Below are positions 1-9,117 of a stretch of 39,680 nt of DNA, one piece after another. The stretch covers positions 1 through 39,680 of the forward strand of contig JAGBHK010000021.1 of assembly GCA_017935565.1 (NCBI GenBank), read 5' to 3'. This DNA is from Lachnospiraceae bacterium (GTDB lineage: Bacteria > Bacillota > Clostridia > Lachnospirales > Lachnospiraceae). The notes below the pieces were generated by a model that did no database searches, was not told the DNA's origin, and worked only from the letters and a program-made list of their open reading frames with translations. Each line of letters opens with the position of its first letter. Positions within the stretch are counted from its first letter, which is position 1. A program made the position numbers and the translations under genes.

Positions 1-383
1 CCACCTATCTGAGTGATTTCTTTTAATTTACCCTGATGCTCTGCATTATTGATATATGTATTACCAGTATAGCAAAATCTAAGTGGCATATCATTATGCA
101 TATAATATTTAGATACCGCTCTTGCAATAGCTGGTGTAATATCAGGACGCAAAACCAATGTATTTCCTTCTCTGTCAAAGAATTTATACAAATTCTTTGA
201 TTCTATACTGCCTTTATCTTTGCTATATATTTCAAAAAATTCAAATGTAGGTGTTTGAATATCACTAAAACCATATGATTTAATAGTTTTGTACATTGTT
301 TCCTGCAAATATAATTTCTTTGAACATTCGTCATTATAAATGTCTCTAACACCTTCAGGTGTATGTAATAAATTAATACTCAT
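1..383 (-). CDS. hisZ: ATP phosphoribosyltransferase regulatory subunit HisZ (N-terminal part)
   Basis: HisZ is a catalytically inactive relative of histidyl-tRNA synthetase that forms the active complex with short-form HisG for the first step of histidine synthesis. The visible 127 residues begin MSINLLHTPEGVRDIY and include a class II synthetase-like segment with LYKFFDREG followed by LVLRPDITP. The opening LLHTPEG is typical of HisZ, whereas true HisS proteins usually start with a G-T-K/R-D-I/V-LP motif. The start is supported by ACGGAGT upstream of the ATG at 381-383. The gene runs off the left edge; hisG and the other his genes would be expected beyond it. A divergent HisS is the main alternative. 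Confidence 0.82.
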   Translation of the reverse strand, partial: MSINLLHTPEGVRDIYNDECSKKLYLQETMYKTIKSYGFSDIQTPTFEFFEIYSKDKGSIESKNLYKFFDREGNTLVLRPDITPAIARAVSKYYMHNDMPLRFCYTGNTYINNAEHQGKLKEITQIG

Positions 384-417
384 AATATTTCAACTCCGTG
401 CGCTTCATCTTGTTAAA

Positions 418-435
418 TCGATAACGAATTATCGA
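418..435 (-). promoter_or_regulatory. Short inverted repeat in the hisZ leader
   Basis: TCGATAA and TTATCGA flank a four-base CGAA loop just downstream of the predicted hisZ transcription start. It could be a repressor site or a 5' mRNA hairpin. No T-run follows, so it is not a standard terminator. Function is not known. Confidence 0.3.
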
Positions 436-445
436 AACTTGTGTT

Positions 446-474
446 ATTATATTATTAATATGAAAAAAAGTCAA
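446..474 (-). promoter_or_regulatory. Sigma-A-type promoter of hisZ
   Basis: On the minus strand there is TTGACT (469-474), a 17-base spacer, and a perfect TATAAT (446-451). Transcription would begin near 439, giving a leader of about 55 bases. It lies in the short gap after recU, so hisZ probably has its own start even if recU transcription reads through. Confidence 0.75.
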
Positions 475-489
475 CATTTTTCAAGAAAA

Positions 490-1020
490 TTATCGTTTAC
501 TTAAATCTAAATTAATCATTTCCAAAAAATGTAATGGTACACCTTTGTTCTGACTAATCAAGTAATCTTTATCAATTTCTTCAAATCTAAAACTCTTTCT
601 TCCACCATTTTGTGCTCTATCGTAAAACATTTTAATATCTTTAAATGGAATATAATATGCTTCATTCTTTCCCGTATAATATAAGATAATAAATGCAATT
701 CCATTTTGATTTTCGAATTCTTCCATAAATTCAATCTGATGAGCATGAATATTTTGCATTGAAAATGTGTCTACATTACATTCTTTTGCGTCAAAACACA
801 CGGGAATTCCTTGGACAACACCAATATAATCGACAGTACTTTTCATTTCAAAATAAGCAAGAGTTATGTGCCTTGTATTATTGTCAATATTAATTGGTTT
901 AATAGGTGTAGGAATCTTTTGAATCAACGCAAGTTTACTATCTCTATATCTATCAATTGTAATGTTGATTAATTCTTCTAATGCTGAACCTCTAAGTCCT
1001 CTTGAATTCCAAGTGGCCAT
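490..1020 (-). CDS. recU: Holliday junction resolvase RecU
   Basis: RecU is the Firmicute endonuclease that resolves four-way DNA junctions made by RecA and moved by RuvAB. The 176-residue protein has the family's N-terminal NSRGLRGSALEELIN, the IQKIPTPI stretch, and the nuclease core STVDYIGVVQG followed by FDAKE, which holds the acidic metal ligands and catalytic lysine. The HAHQ motif lies further on. The length is slightly shorter than Bacillus RecU (about 200 residues). The start at 1018-1020 follows a strong AAGGAGG with a six-base gap. It begins inside the 3' end of the upstream pseudouridine synthase gene, so translation is likely coupled. RuvA and RuvB are encoded about 19 kb away. 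Confidence 0.9.
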   Translation of the reverse strand: MATWNSRGLRGSALEELINITIDRYRDSKLALIQKIPTPIKPINIDNNTRHITLAYFEMKSTVDYIGVVQGIPVCFDAKECNVDTFSMQNIHAHQIEFMEEFENQNGIAFIILYYTGKNEAYYIPFKDIKMFYDRAQNGGRKSFRFEEIDKDYLISQNKGVPLHFLEMINLDLSKR

Positions 1021-2006
1021 AAGTTTCCTCCTTCTAATACCTTTTTATACACATTTGGAATAGGTGCAATAAAGGTTTTTCCCTTCAATTTTTCCAATAA
1101 AAGGTCTTCCTTTGGAAATGTTAATGAATAGGAATGTAATAGCTGATATTTAATATTAAAATCTGCTCTTAAAATATTGTTTGTACTTATACAACCGTAT
1201 TTTGTATCACCAAATATCGGATGATTTATGCTTGATAAATGCGCTCTGATTTGATGTGGCTTACCAGTGTGAAGCTTTACCTTTAATAAAGTCCCTTCAA
1301 TATTCTTATACTTAAATGAGCCTAACGGAATATACGTTGTTTTTATGTATTCACTGTCATCTATTTGGCTTGAATGAATTGAAACTTTATTAGTTTTCTC
1401 ATCTTTGTGTAAATATCCCTCAATTGATTTTTTTTCATTTACAACACCTTTAACTAAAGTTATATAGTACTTGTCAATGTCTCTGTCTTTAAATAACCTA
1501 GACAATTCCTGAAGACCAATCAAGGATTTTCCACAAGCAATCAAGCCGGTTGTGTTTCTATCTAATCGATTACAAACAGAAGGTTTAAATGTATTCAATG
1601 ATTCCTTAGAAACTTTATTATTGTTAACAAGGTAAGAAATCATCATTTCATTTATAGATACATCCTTTGCTTCAGCCTTTTGTGATAATATTCCGGCTTT
1701 TTTATTTATTAACAAGATATCATCATCTTCAAAAATTATATCTTTTTTTGAAATGCTAGGAATATTAGTAACATTAGCGGATTTACTTTCTCTGAATTTT
1801 TCAATCGTTTCAACTGCAAGAAATAGTTTAACGCTATCACCTTCACATAATTTCTCGTCACCGGTAGATTTCTTTCCATTCAATACAATATTCTTTTTTC
1901 TAAGCATTTTGTATACAAAACTTTTTGGGGCAGCATTTAAATATTTAAACAGAAACTTATCGAATCTCTGTCCTGCCTCATTTTTTGATATGTTGACTTC
2001 TACCAT
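978..2006 (-). CDS. RluA-family 23S rRNA pseudouridine synthase with S4 domain
   Basis: The protein isomerises uridine to pseudouridine in RNA, probably 23S rRNA. An S4 RNA-binding domain occupies about residues 1-70 (GQRFDKFLFKYL, then KNIVLNGKK). The catalytic domain follows, with the NRLDRNTTGL motif holding the catalytic aspartate, and later LHTGKPHQIRAHL and HPIFGDTKYG. Family members usually have HRLD; the N in place of H is a conservative variation I believe also occurs in Clostridia. Which of the RluC/RluD positions it modifies cannot be read from sequence. Its last 43 bases overlap the start of recU. Confidence 0.88.
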   Translation of the reverse strand: MVEVNISKNEAGQRFDKFLFKYLNAAPKSFVYKMLRKKNIVLNGKKSTGDEKLCEGDSVKLFLAVETIEKFRESKSANVTNIPSISKKDIIFEDDDILLINKKAGILSQKAEAKDVSINEMMISYLVNNNKVSKESLNTFKPSVCNRLDRNTTGLIACGKSLIGLQELSRLFKDRDIDKYYITLVKGVVNEKKSIEGYLHKDEKTNKVSIHSSQIDDSEYIKTTYIPLGSFKYKNIEGTLLKVKLHTGKPHQIRAHLSSINHPIFGDTKYGCISTNNILRADFNIKYQLLHSYSLTFPKEDLLLEKLKGKTFIAPIPNVYKKVLEGGNLWPLGIQEDLEVQH

Positions 2007-2033
2007 TTCGTAAATCCTACTTTCAATTATAAA

Positions 2034-2789
2034 TTAGCTCATAAATTTCAAAATAATTCCGTGAGGAACTACTTTCGTTGCTATATTAAATGCATTCATA
2101 ACAACGCCACATACTGAAACATCCTTTTTATTGATTGAATCAATAATTGCTTTTTCGACAATTTTGTCAGGTTCAATCATTACATATTTTTTGTAACTAG
2201 CCATTTCAGTTTGTTCTTCTGCAATGTGGAAGAAATTTGTAGGACTTGGTCCGGGACAAACAGCTGTTGCATAAATATCATTCTTTCTTAATTCTGCATT
2301 TAATGCTCTTGTAAAACTTAAAACATATGATTTTGTTGCTGCATAAACCGCGAATCCTGCTTGTGGCATGAATGCAGCACTTGAAGCTATGTTTATGATT
2401 CTGGAATTTTCATCCATGTACTTAATAAGTCTTTTAGATAAAACAGCTAAAGCGCTACAGTTGATATCAGTCATTCCATAAATATCATTATAATCCATAT
2501 CAGCAACTTTGCCGATTTTTCCATATCCAGCTGAATTAATTAACATCTTTATTTTAGCGTGACTTGATTTTACAGCATCAACTAATGTGTCAATGGATTC
2601 AGGTTTTGACATATCAAGTGCAAAAACTTTTGATTTATGATTTAAACAAAGACTGAGTTTGTTTAAATTCTCTTCATTTCTAGCAACCAACCAATATTCA
2701 TCTATACATTTAATTTTGTTGTCTAATTGTAATGCAAATTCTTTTCCAAATCCTGAAGATGCACCTGTAATAATTGCTATTCTCTTCAT
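2034..2789 (-). CDS. Short-chain dehydrogenase/reductase (SDR) family protein
   Basis: A classical SDR of 251 residues. The Rossmann cofactor motif TGASSGFG sits at the N terminus, NSAGYG is the NAG-type motif, and YAATK carries the catalytic Tyr and Lys, preceded by IASSAAF with the catalytic Ser. The start at 2787-2789 was chosen because GAAAGGGATG precedes it and because the longer reading frame overlaps the upstream ygiQ-like gene; with this start it begins just past that gene's stop. The substrate is unknown; these proteins are often annotated as generic oxidoreductases. It sits in a tight run with YgiQ and RluA-type genes, which gives no clear pathway. Confidence 0.85.
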   Translation of the reverse strand: MKRIAIITGASSGFGKEFALQLDNKIKCIDEYWLVARNEENLNKLSLCLNHKSKVFALDMSKPESIDTLVDAVKSSHAKIKMLINSAGYGKIGKVADMDYNDIYGMTDINCSALAVLSKRLIKYMDENSRIINIASSAAFMPQAGFAVYAATKSYVLSFTRALNAELRKNDIYATAVCPGPSPTNFFHIAEEQTEMASYKKYVMIEPDKIVEKAIIDSINKKDVSVCGVVMNAFNIATKVVPHGIILKFMS

Positions 2790-2793
2790 ATTA

Positions 2794-4704
2794 TCATCCC
2801 TTTCTCTTATGAACATTGCGAATAGTTTTCTTCTTTTTTGCTACATTTGTTTTTTTGTTTTTATCTACGTTTTTTGATATTGGTCCGTTTTGCTTTTTAG
2901 GACTATCCTTTCTTGGACGAATAAGACATTTCTTATCAAAACCAATTAAATCCTCTCTATGTGCCAATACAAGTGCTTCATGTACTAAATCGTAATTTTT
3001 AGGATTACGGTATTGAATCAAAGCCCTCTGCATAGCTTTTTCGTGTGGATTAATTGGAACATATACTTTTTCCATTGTTCTAGGATCAAGCCCTGTATAA
3101 TACATACATGTTGAAATTGTTGATGGTGTTGGATAAAAATCCTGCACCTGTTCTGGCATATATCCTAAATCTCTTAAATACTCAGCTAAAATAATGGCAT
3201 CCTTCATTGTTGAACCGGGATGCGAAGACATCAAATATGGAACAACAAACTGATTCATACCTAATTTTTTATTTAAAGCCTTATATTTATCAATGAATTT
3301 TTTATAAACATCGTTAGATGGTTTTCCCATTTTAGACAATACATTGTCTGATACATGCTCTGGTGCAACCTTTAACTGTCCACTGATATGATTTTTTACC
3401 ATTTCTTCAAAAAATTCATCATTTTTATCTGCAACCAAATAGTCAAATCGAATACCTGAACGTATAAATACTTTTTTTACATTAGGTAGTTCTCTTAATT
3501 TCTTTAATAAACTAAGATAATCCTTGTGGTCAACCTTAAGATTCTGACAAGGTTTAGGAAACAAGCATTGCTTATTCTTACATACGCCATGTTCTAACTG
3601 TTTTTCGCAAGATGTATGTCTGAAATTAGCTGTAGGGCCACCGACATCATGAATATATCCTTTAAAATCTTTGTCCCATATTATTTTCTTTGCTTCTTCT
3701 ATAATCGATTCATGACTTCTAGTTTGAATAATTCTTCCTTGATGGAAGGTTAATGCACAAAATGAACATCCACCAAAACAACCTCTATTACTAACAAGGC
3801 TGAATTTAACCTCTTCAATGGCTGCAACACCGCCAAGTTCCTCGTAACTTGGATGATAAGTTCTCATATAAGGATACGAATAAACTCTATCCATTTCAGC
3901 TGTAGACAATGGTTTTGCTGGCGTATTTTGAACTACATAAACACCATTAGAATATGGTTCAACCAAAGTCTTTGAAGTGAATGGGTCAGTGTTTGTATAC
4001 TGAGTATAAAAACTTTTAGCGTAAGAAGGCTTGTCTTCTTTTATGGTGTCATAATCCGGTAACATAATATACTCATAACCATCGTGTAATTCTTTAGTTT
4101 TATATACACTTCCTTCAACGTAAGTTATATCTTTAATATCAATACCTGAATCTAATGCATTAGCAACTTCTAAAATTGAACGTTCTCCCATTCCATACAA
4201 AAGTAAATCCGCTCCTGAATCAAGAAGAATTGAACGTTTAACCTTATTAGACCAATAATCATAGTGAGCTAGTCTTCTAAGCGAGGCTTCTATACCTCCG
4301 ATTATGATTGGTTTAGTCTTATAGGTCTGTCTAATCAAGTTACAATAAACAGTTGTTGCGTAATCAGGACGTTTGCCCATCACTCCACCTGGTGTAAAAG
4401 CATCAACTGATCTTCTTTTCTTTGAAACACTGTAATGATTAACCATTGAATCCATATTTCCGCCCATTACAAGAAATCCAAGTCTAGGCTCGCCAAGGAT
4501 ATTGATACTATCCTTATCCTTCCAATCAGGTTGAGAAATAATACCAACGCTGTATCCGTTAGCATCTAAAACTCTGCTTATTATTGCATGACCAAAAGAA
4601 GGATGATCAACATATGCATCTCCAATAACATAGACAAAATCCAATTGTTCAATGCCTAAAGCATTCATATCTTCTTTTGAAATAGGTAAAAATCCGTTAG
4701 TCAT
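2794..4704 (-). CDS. YgiQ-family radical SAM protein
   Basis: This 636-residue protein has the radical-SAM cluster motif CFGGCSFC (Cys309, Cys313, Cys316), which binds a [4Fe-4S] cluster and S-adenosylmethionine. It is preceded by the long N-terminal domain characteristic of YgiQ ([11 protein letters not shown]-type segment, here [11 protein letters not shown]). Later GKPSNDVY and YFPTPST-like segments (here [16 protein letters not shown]) also match the family. The reaction is not established. The C-terminal 35 residues are a lysine-rich tail, possibly nucleic-acid binding. The ATG at 4702-4704 is preceded by ACGGAG. It lies 19 bases after the HAD gene and touches the SDR gene, in an apparent operon. 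Confidence 0.9.
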   Translation of the reverse strand: MTNGFLPISKEDMNALGIEQLDFVYVIGDAYVDHPSFGHAIISRVLDANGYSVGIISQPDWKDKDSINILGEPRLGFLVMGGNMDSMVNHYSVSKKRRSVDAFTPGGVMGKRPDYATTVYCNLIRQTYKTKPIIIGGIEASLRRLAHYDYWSNKVKRSILLDSGADLLLYGMGERSILEVANALDSGIDIKDITYVEGSVYKTKELHDGYEYIMLPDYDTIKEDKPSYAKSFYTQYTNTDPFTSKTLVEPYSNGVYVVQNTPAKPLSTAEMDRVYSYPYMRTYHPSYEELGGVAAIEEVKFSLVSNRGCFGGCSFCALTFHQGRIIQTRSHESIIEEAKKIIWDKDFKGYIHDVGGPTANFRHTSCEKQLEHGVCKNKQCLFPKPCQNLKVDHKDYLSLLKKLRELPNVKKVFIRSGIRFDYLVADKNDEFFEEMVKNHISGQLKVAPEHVSDNVLSKMGKPSNDVYKKFIDKYKALNKKLGMNQFVVPYLMSSHPGSTMKDAIILAEYLRDLGYMPEQVQDFYPTPSTISTCMYYTGLDPRTMEKVYVPINPHEKAMQRALIQYRNPKNYDLVHEALVLAHREDLIGFDKKCLIRPRKDSPKKQNGPISKNVDKNKKTNVAKKKKTIRNVHKRKG

Positions 4705-4723
4705 GATTTAACTCCGTTCGTAA

Positions 4724-5380
4724 TTAACAATAATCTTCTAAAAATTTATCAAAATCAACTGTATAATAATCTGCCAATTCAGCCTTTTTATCTTTAACAT
4801 CTAAAGAATAATTATCTTCTACTGCACAAGTTGTCATTCCTGCATTCTTGCCAGCCATAATACCACTTATAATGTCTTCAAATACAAAACATTTTTGAGG
4901 CGAAATATTTAATCTGTCAGCTACTTTTAAGTAAATTTCAGGATTTGGTTTACCGCATGTAATATCTGTACCTGTGACAATTGTATCAAAATAATCATCA
5001 ATATTCATAGATTTTAATACTGCCGCTGTTAAATGTGCTGAATTACTTGTAGCAATAGCTAATTTTTTTCCTTTAGATTTAATATGCTCTAGTATATTTA
5101 CAACACCCTTTTTTAATGTAACCTTTGTTGTGTACATTTCATAGGACATAACATTCCATACTTCCATTATTTCCTCGATTGTTTCAGGTAATGAAAATCG
5201 CTCTTTAAAATAAACGGCAGTTTCCATAAAACTTTTACCTTCAATCTTTTGCTGTAAATCGTCTGGTAAAGGAATGCCCTTTTCTCCTAAATAATCTATA
5301 TCAATTTGATGCCAGATACCCATAGAATCAATGAGTGTTCCGTCTAAATCAAATATGACACAATCAAATTTATCAAACAT
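4724..5380 (-). CDS. HAD-superfamily hydrolase, beta-phosphoglucomutase-like
   Basis: A 218-residue haloacid-dehalogenase phosphatase or phosphomutase of the subfamily with an alpha-helical cap. Motif I is FDLDGTLIDS with the nucleophilic Asp, motif II is ATSNSA, motif III is the lysine in GKPNPEIY, and motif IV is VFEDIISGI. The substrate cannot be inferred. The start is placed at the ATG at 5378-5380: the upstream in-frame ATG at 5410 lies inside the preceding gene, and AAGGAGA sits 12 bases before the chosen ATG, a rather long spacing. The Shine-Dalgarno bases are the last codons of the pseudouridine synthase gene, suggesting coupling. Confidence 0.85.
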   Translation of the reverse strand: MFDKFDCVIFDLDGTLIDSMGIWHQIDIDYLGEKGIPLPDDLQQKIEGKSFMETAVYFKERFSLPETIEEIMEVWNVMSYEMYTTKVTLKKGVVNILEHIKSKGKKLAIATSNSAHLTAAVLKSMNIDDYFDTIVTGTDITCGKPNPEIYLKVADRLNISPQKCFVFEDIISGIMAGKNAGMTTCAVEDNYSLDVKDKKAELADYYTVDFDKFLEDYC

Positions 5381-5388
5381 AGTTATGT

Positions 5389-6117
5389 TTATTCTCCTTT
5401 TAACAAACAAAGTTCTTCATCGGTAAGTTCTCTGTATTCGCCTGGCTTCAAACTTTCATCCAACATTAACTTAGACATACTAATTCTTTTTAAAAATGTC
5501 ACTGTAGGTCCAACTGATTTAAACATCCTTTTTACCTGATGAAAACGCCCTTCTGTTATTGTTAAATAAGCTTTATTTGTGTTAGAGTTATCAACTTTTA
5601 TAATCTCAATCTTTGCAGGTAATGTAGGTTTTTCATCACCTATATCGACGCCTTTTTCAAGTTTATCTGCCATTTCATCGGTAATAATCGCATCTGTTTC
5701 AACGTAATAAGTCTTATCAACGTGTTTTTTAGGGCTAAGTAAAGAATGACTTAATTCACCGTCATTGGTTATAATAAGCAATCCTTCAGTATCCTTATCA
5801 AGTCTTCCAACTGGAAATAATCCACTTTTTGCAGGATTTTTAATAAGTTCTAACACAGTTTTGCAGGTGTTATCATTTGTAGCTGATACAACACCTGCAG
5901 GTTTATTTAACATATAATATACAAATTCTGCATAATTCAAGTTTTGTCCGTCAACAACAATCTTATCAGAATCAGGGTTAACCTTTAATTCTGGTGTTAA
6001 AACAATATTATCGTTTACTAAAACCTTTTTCTTTTTAATAAGTTCCTTGACTTGACTTCTTGAATAATCAAAAGAATTTGAAATAAGTTTATCCAATCTT
6101 TGAATTTTACCAGCCAT
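5389..6117 (-). CDS. RsuA/RluB/E/F-family rRNA pseudouridine synthase
   Basis: A 242-residue RNA pseudouridine synthase with an N-terminal S4 domain (RLDKLISNS, then KKVLVND). The catalytic domain contains NKPAGVVSA and the signature GRLDKDTEGLLIITNDG, with the catalytic Asp in RLD. The ITEGRFHQVKRMF motif near residue 200 is typical of the RsuA-like branch rather than RluA. Bacillus relatives include RluB and YtzG; the target uridine is not predictable. Its ATG overlaps the stop of the upstream alarmone synthetase gene (TAATG), so the two are translationally coupled. Confidence 0.88.
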   Translation of the reverse strand: MAGKIQRLDKLISNSFDYSRSQVKELIKKKKVLVNDNIVLTPELKVNPDSDKIVVDGQNLNYAEFVYYMLNKPAGVVSATNDNTCKTVLELIKNPAKSGLFPVGRLDKDTEGLLIITNDGELSHSLLSPKKHVDKTYYVETDAIITDEMADKLEKGVDIGDEKPTLPAKIEIIKVDNSNTNKAYLTITEGRFHQVKRMFKSVGPTVTFLKRISMSKLMLDESLKPGEYRELTDEELCLLKGE

Positions 6118-6932
6118 TACTCTAATTCTTCCTCTACACCTTGTGCTCTGTAACCTTCAGCTATAACATCCAATTCATTTAAGAAGTGTTGTAATGATTG
6201 AATATCATCTTTTTTATAAATTCTGAAGAATTCATCTTGAATTTTAGTAATTTCTCGCTTGTTAGCCACTCTGTAAAGATTCTGTATAAGATTAAGAATC
6301 TCAGTAATAATATGTGACTTAATTCTAAATGAGTTCTGAGAGTCCATAATTTCATCTCTAATTGAACTCATTTCAGTATCTAATGCAATAATAGCCTGCG
6401 AAGCACCAGAAAGTCTTTCTCTAATATGTTCAGGCATATTTTGACGATACTTATACTGCAATGAATGCTCGATGGTTGCCCAGAAATTCATTGCAAGTGT
6501 ACGAATCTGAATCTCAACCTTTATAGGAGTTGGTCCTTTGATTGTTTGTATTTCATACTCAACAATCATATGATAACTTCTATAACCGCTAGGCTTCATA
6601 TTTGTAACGTAATCCTTTGAATGTAAAACCTTTATATCAGTTCTGTTTTCAATAATTTCAACAACTTTGTGAATATCTTCAACAAATTGACAAATGATTC
6701 TAATTCCAGCTATATCCTCGATTTTATCAGAAATATCATCAATTTCAATGTTCTTTTTTTGACATTTCTCCAAAATACTGGGAATACGTTTAACTCTTCC
6801 TGAAACCAACTCTATCGGAGAATAGATACCTTCTTTTCTGTATTCTTTTATTATGTTTTCGAATTTAAGTGTAAGTTCATCTACCGCCATTTCATAAGGG
6901 TAGAGAATCTCTCTCCACAACTTTATATCCAT
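6117..6932 (-). CDS. Small alarmone synthetase, RelQ/YjbM type (GTP pyrophosphokinase)
   Basis: Small alarmone synthetases transfer pyrophosphate from ATP to GDP or GTP to make (p)ppGpp, without the hydrolase domain of full-length Rel. The 271-residue protein has the RelA/SpoT synthetase fold: SGRVKRIPSILEKC, the IEDIAGIRIIC motif with the metal-binding Asp, YRSYHMIVE, and VEIQIRTLAMNFWATIEH. The C-terminal helix (about 190-271) fits the tetramerising region of RelQ. No HD hydrolase, TGS or ACT domain is present. A GGAGG precedes the ATG at 6930-6932. It lies between an FtsA-like gene and a pseudouridine synthase gene. Confidence 0.88.
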   Translation of the reverse strand: MDIKLWREILYPYEMAVDELTLKFENIIKEYRKEGIYSPIELVSGRVKRIPSILEKCQKKNIEIDDISDKIEDIAGIRIICQFVEDIHKVVEIIENRTDIKVLHSKDYVTNMKPSGYRSYHMIVEYEIQTIKGPTPIKVEIQIRTLAMNFWATIEHSLQYKYRQNMPEHIRERLSGASQAIIALDTEMSSIRDEIMDSQNSFRIKSHIITEILNLIQNLYRVANKREITKIQDEFFRIYKKDDIQSLQHFLNELDVIAEGYRAQGVEEELE

Positions 6933-6953
6933 ATTAAACCTCCATTAACTCCA

Positions 6954-9077
6954 TTAACTCCAATACAATTCAATAATATCACCATCGTGGACTGGGTCCA
7001 TAAATGTTGCTGTGTTGCCATTTATAGTCATTACGACCTCTTTGCCACCAGCTGTTTTTGTATCGAATGGATAATAATCAAGTATATCAACAAATATATA
7101 TGATGATTTACCAGACATATTAATAACTTGCGTATTTACAATAACGTAAATCTTGTCCGATGCTTTAGTTTCTTCTACGGCAACGGGTTCTTCAGACTTA
7201 GAATCTGAATTTTCAACTTCATCTTCGTTATTATCAGCATCTTCATTTGCTTCTTCGATAATTTCTTCTTCATAAACATCTTCGGAAACTTCTTCTTCAA
7301 TAATTTCCTCTACAACTGGTTCGGTTACCTTTTCTTTAATTGTAATATTAAAGCCTTCATAAACTGGTTCGTCTATAGCGGCATTGTGACCATTTACTGT
7401 AACATCATATTGTGCAAAATCCATATCCATAAAAGTCATTATCTGCTCAACAGTATAGCTATCTAAGATTTCAATAACGTCGCCATCTTGAATTTCGTAT
7501 GAACCAGTAACAAGTTCGTTATTAACATTTACGAATTTAGGACATTCAATACTGTTGCCGTTAACTGTGAATTTAATGAGACTCTTAAATCCAGGAATCT
7601 GCTCAACCTTATACTTTGCGGCTTCACCCAATGTAGATGGAGTGATAATAATCTTATCATTTTTCTTAATCTTAGTAGTAATATTACCAAGTTCACCATT
7701 AACCAAAATAACCGCAGGCTCGCCAATTTCACCCTTAATCATCTTTTCAACACCGTTGATAGTGTAATTAATTGAAGCGCCTCGTCTAGGGAATAATTCC
7801 TCGTTAGGGAAATTAACCTGAGCTGCCGCATCAACAACTGTAAGTTTATCATTGTCATACAATTTAATCTTTTGGTCGTTAATTGTAACATAAATGAAAC
7901 TGTTCTTTTGGTTGTAATGATTTACACAAATACCAATAGGTGTAACAAGTAATGGATCTTTTGTAACATTATCCATTAAGAAGTCAACATCACCAAGTAC
8001 TTCCGCACCTCTTAGAGCAACTCTTTCTTTTGGAAGATTTAAATATTTTGCAAGTTTATCAGTAAAACCATAAGCTTTACCACCACCGCCAACAACAAAT
8101 ACCGCATTAACAGCCTTTCCACCATTAAGTTCAATGATTTTTTCAGCAATTTCTCTGGTTGTATTATCGACGATTTCTGAATATATAGAGCGTACCTTCT
8201 TACTTGTCACTGTATTAGGCAATCCCAAAATATCCGTATATGTTATATCATCATCCAAAATCGAAGCTCGTTTAATCTCTTCTGCATTATTAAAATCAAC
8301 AAGACATTTGTGTGCAATGGCCTCAGTAATCTCATCTCCTGCATGAGGAATCATACCATAAGCAATAATGCTACCATCTTTTGTTATGGAAATATCGCTT
8401 GTTCCAGCGCCAACATCGACTAATGCGATATTAAGCAATCTAAAATGTTCTGGTATAGCAATATTAATAGCTGCAATAGGCTCTAATGTAAGGCTGGCTA
8501 CCTCTAATTCTGCAATAGATACAGCAGAATATAAACCTTCAATAACATCATTTGGTAAGAATGTTGCAAGAATATCCGCACCAATCTTCTTTGCCTTATG
8601 GCCTTCAAGATTATTGATATAATAATCATTCATGTAATATTTGATAACTGAATAACCAACACAATAAAAAGATGTATCGCTATACATCTGTCTAATCTCA
8701 TCATAAGCTTTATCGATACCAAGTGATTCAAGAGCATAAACATCTTCGCTAGTTATTGGTAAATCAGTATCTCTTTCAAAATCAATATGTACATTAAGCG
8801 TTTTTAACACACGACCAGCCGCTGCAATACATACTTCCTTCAATGGTCTGCCAATCTGATTTTCTAATTCGCGTTTCACATCATCAATGGTATTTCCAAC
8901 CATAGAAATATCATGAATCTGACCATCCATCATAGCTCTGGTTTCATGCTCTTTAACAAAATGAGCAACCACTTTAAATTTGTTTCTGTCCATATAGCCT
9001 ACAGAACCAACTATACTTCTTGTACCAATATCAAGTCCAAACACCATGTGTTCAGGTAATTTTCCTACATTTGACAT
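6954..9077 (-). CDS. FtsA-like actin-fold ATPase with beta-grasp-like C-terminal modules
   Basis: Residues about 5-385 form an actin/Hsp70-fold ATPase resembling FtsA/PilM: phosphate-1 FGLDIGTRSIVG, phosphate-2 LVDVGAGTSDIS, and adenosine motif VVGGGGKAYG. FtsA itself is about 420 residues; this protein has 707. The extra part holds several short modules with an x-N-G strand followed by G/N-D-x-I (for example VNGELGN, VNGNSIEC, VNGHNAAI), resembling ThiS/MoaD-like beta-grasp units. An acidic Glu-rich linker covers about 580-632 and a final module ends in INGNTATF...GDIIELYW. There is no clear C-terminal amphipathic membrane helix as in FtsA. Annotation pipelines usually name such proteins cell division FtsA-domain proteins; the cellular role is not established. 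It follows polA and coaE. Confidence 0.8.
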   Translation of the reverse strand: MSNVGKLPEHMVFGLDIGTRSIVGSVGYMDRNKFKVVAHFVKEHETRAMMDGQIHDISMVGNTIDDVKRELENQIGRPLKEVCIAAAGRVLKTLNVHIDFERDTDLPITSEDVYALESLGIDKAYDEIRQMYSDTSFYCVGYSVIKYYMNDYYINNLEGHKAKKIGADILATFLPNDVIEGLYSAVSIAELEVASLTLEPIAAINIAIPEHFRLLNIALVDVGAGTSDISITKDGSIIAYGMIPHAGDEITEAIAHKCLVDFNNAEEIKRASILDDDITYTDILGLPNTVTSKKVRSIYSEIVDNTTREIAEKIIELNGGKAVNAVFVVGGGGKAYGFTDKLAKYLNLPKERVALRGAEVLGDVDFLMDNVTKDPLLVTPIGICVNHYNQKNSFIYVTINDQKIKLYDNDKLTVVDAAAQVNFPNEELFPRRGASINYTINGVEKMIKGEIGEPAVILVNGELGNITTKIKKNDKIIITPSTLGEAAKYKVEQIPGFKSLIKFTVNGNSIECPKFVNVNNELVTGSYEIQDGDVIEILDSYTVEQIMTFMDMDFAQYDVTVNGHNAAIDEPVYEGFNITIKEKVTEPVVEEIIEEEVSEDVYEEEIIEEANEDADNNEDEVENSDSKSEEPVAVEETKASDKIYVIVNTQVINMSGKSSYIFVDILDYYPFDTKTAGGKEVVMTINGNTATFMDPVHDGDIIELYWS

Positions 9078-9117
9078 AAACTTTAGTTCCTTCCGAATAC
9101 AAAATTTGACTTATTAT

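Noticed and set aside
1-383. Histidyl-tRNA synthetase HisS
   Set aside because: The N terminus LLHTPEGVRDIY and overall segment fit HisZ better than HisS; kept as an alternative only.
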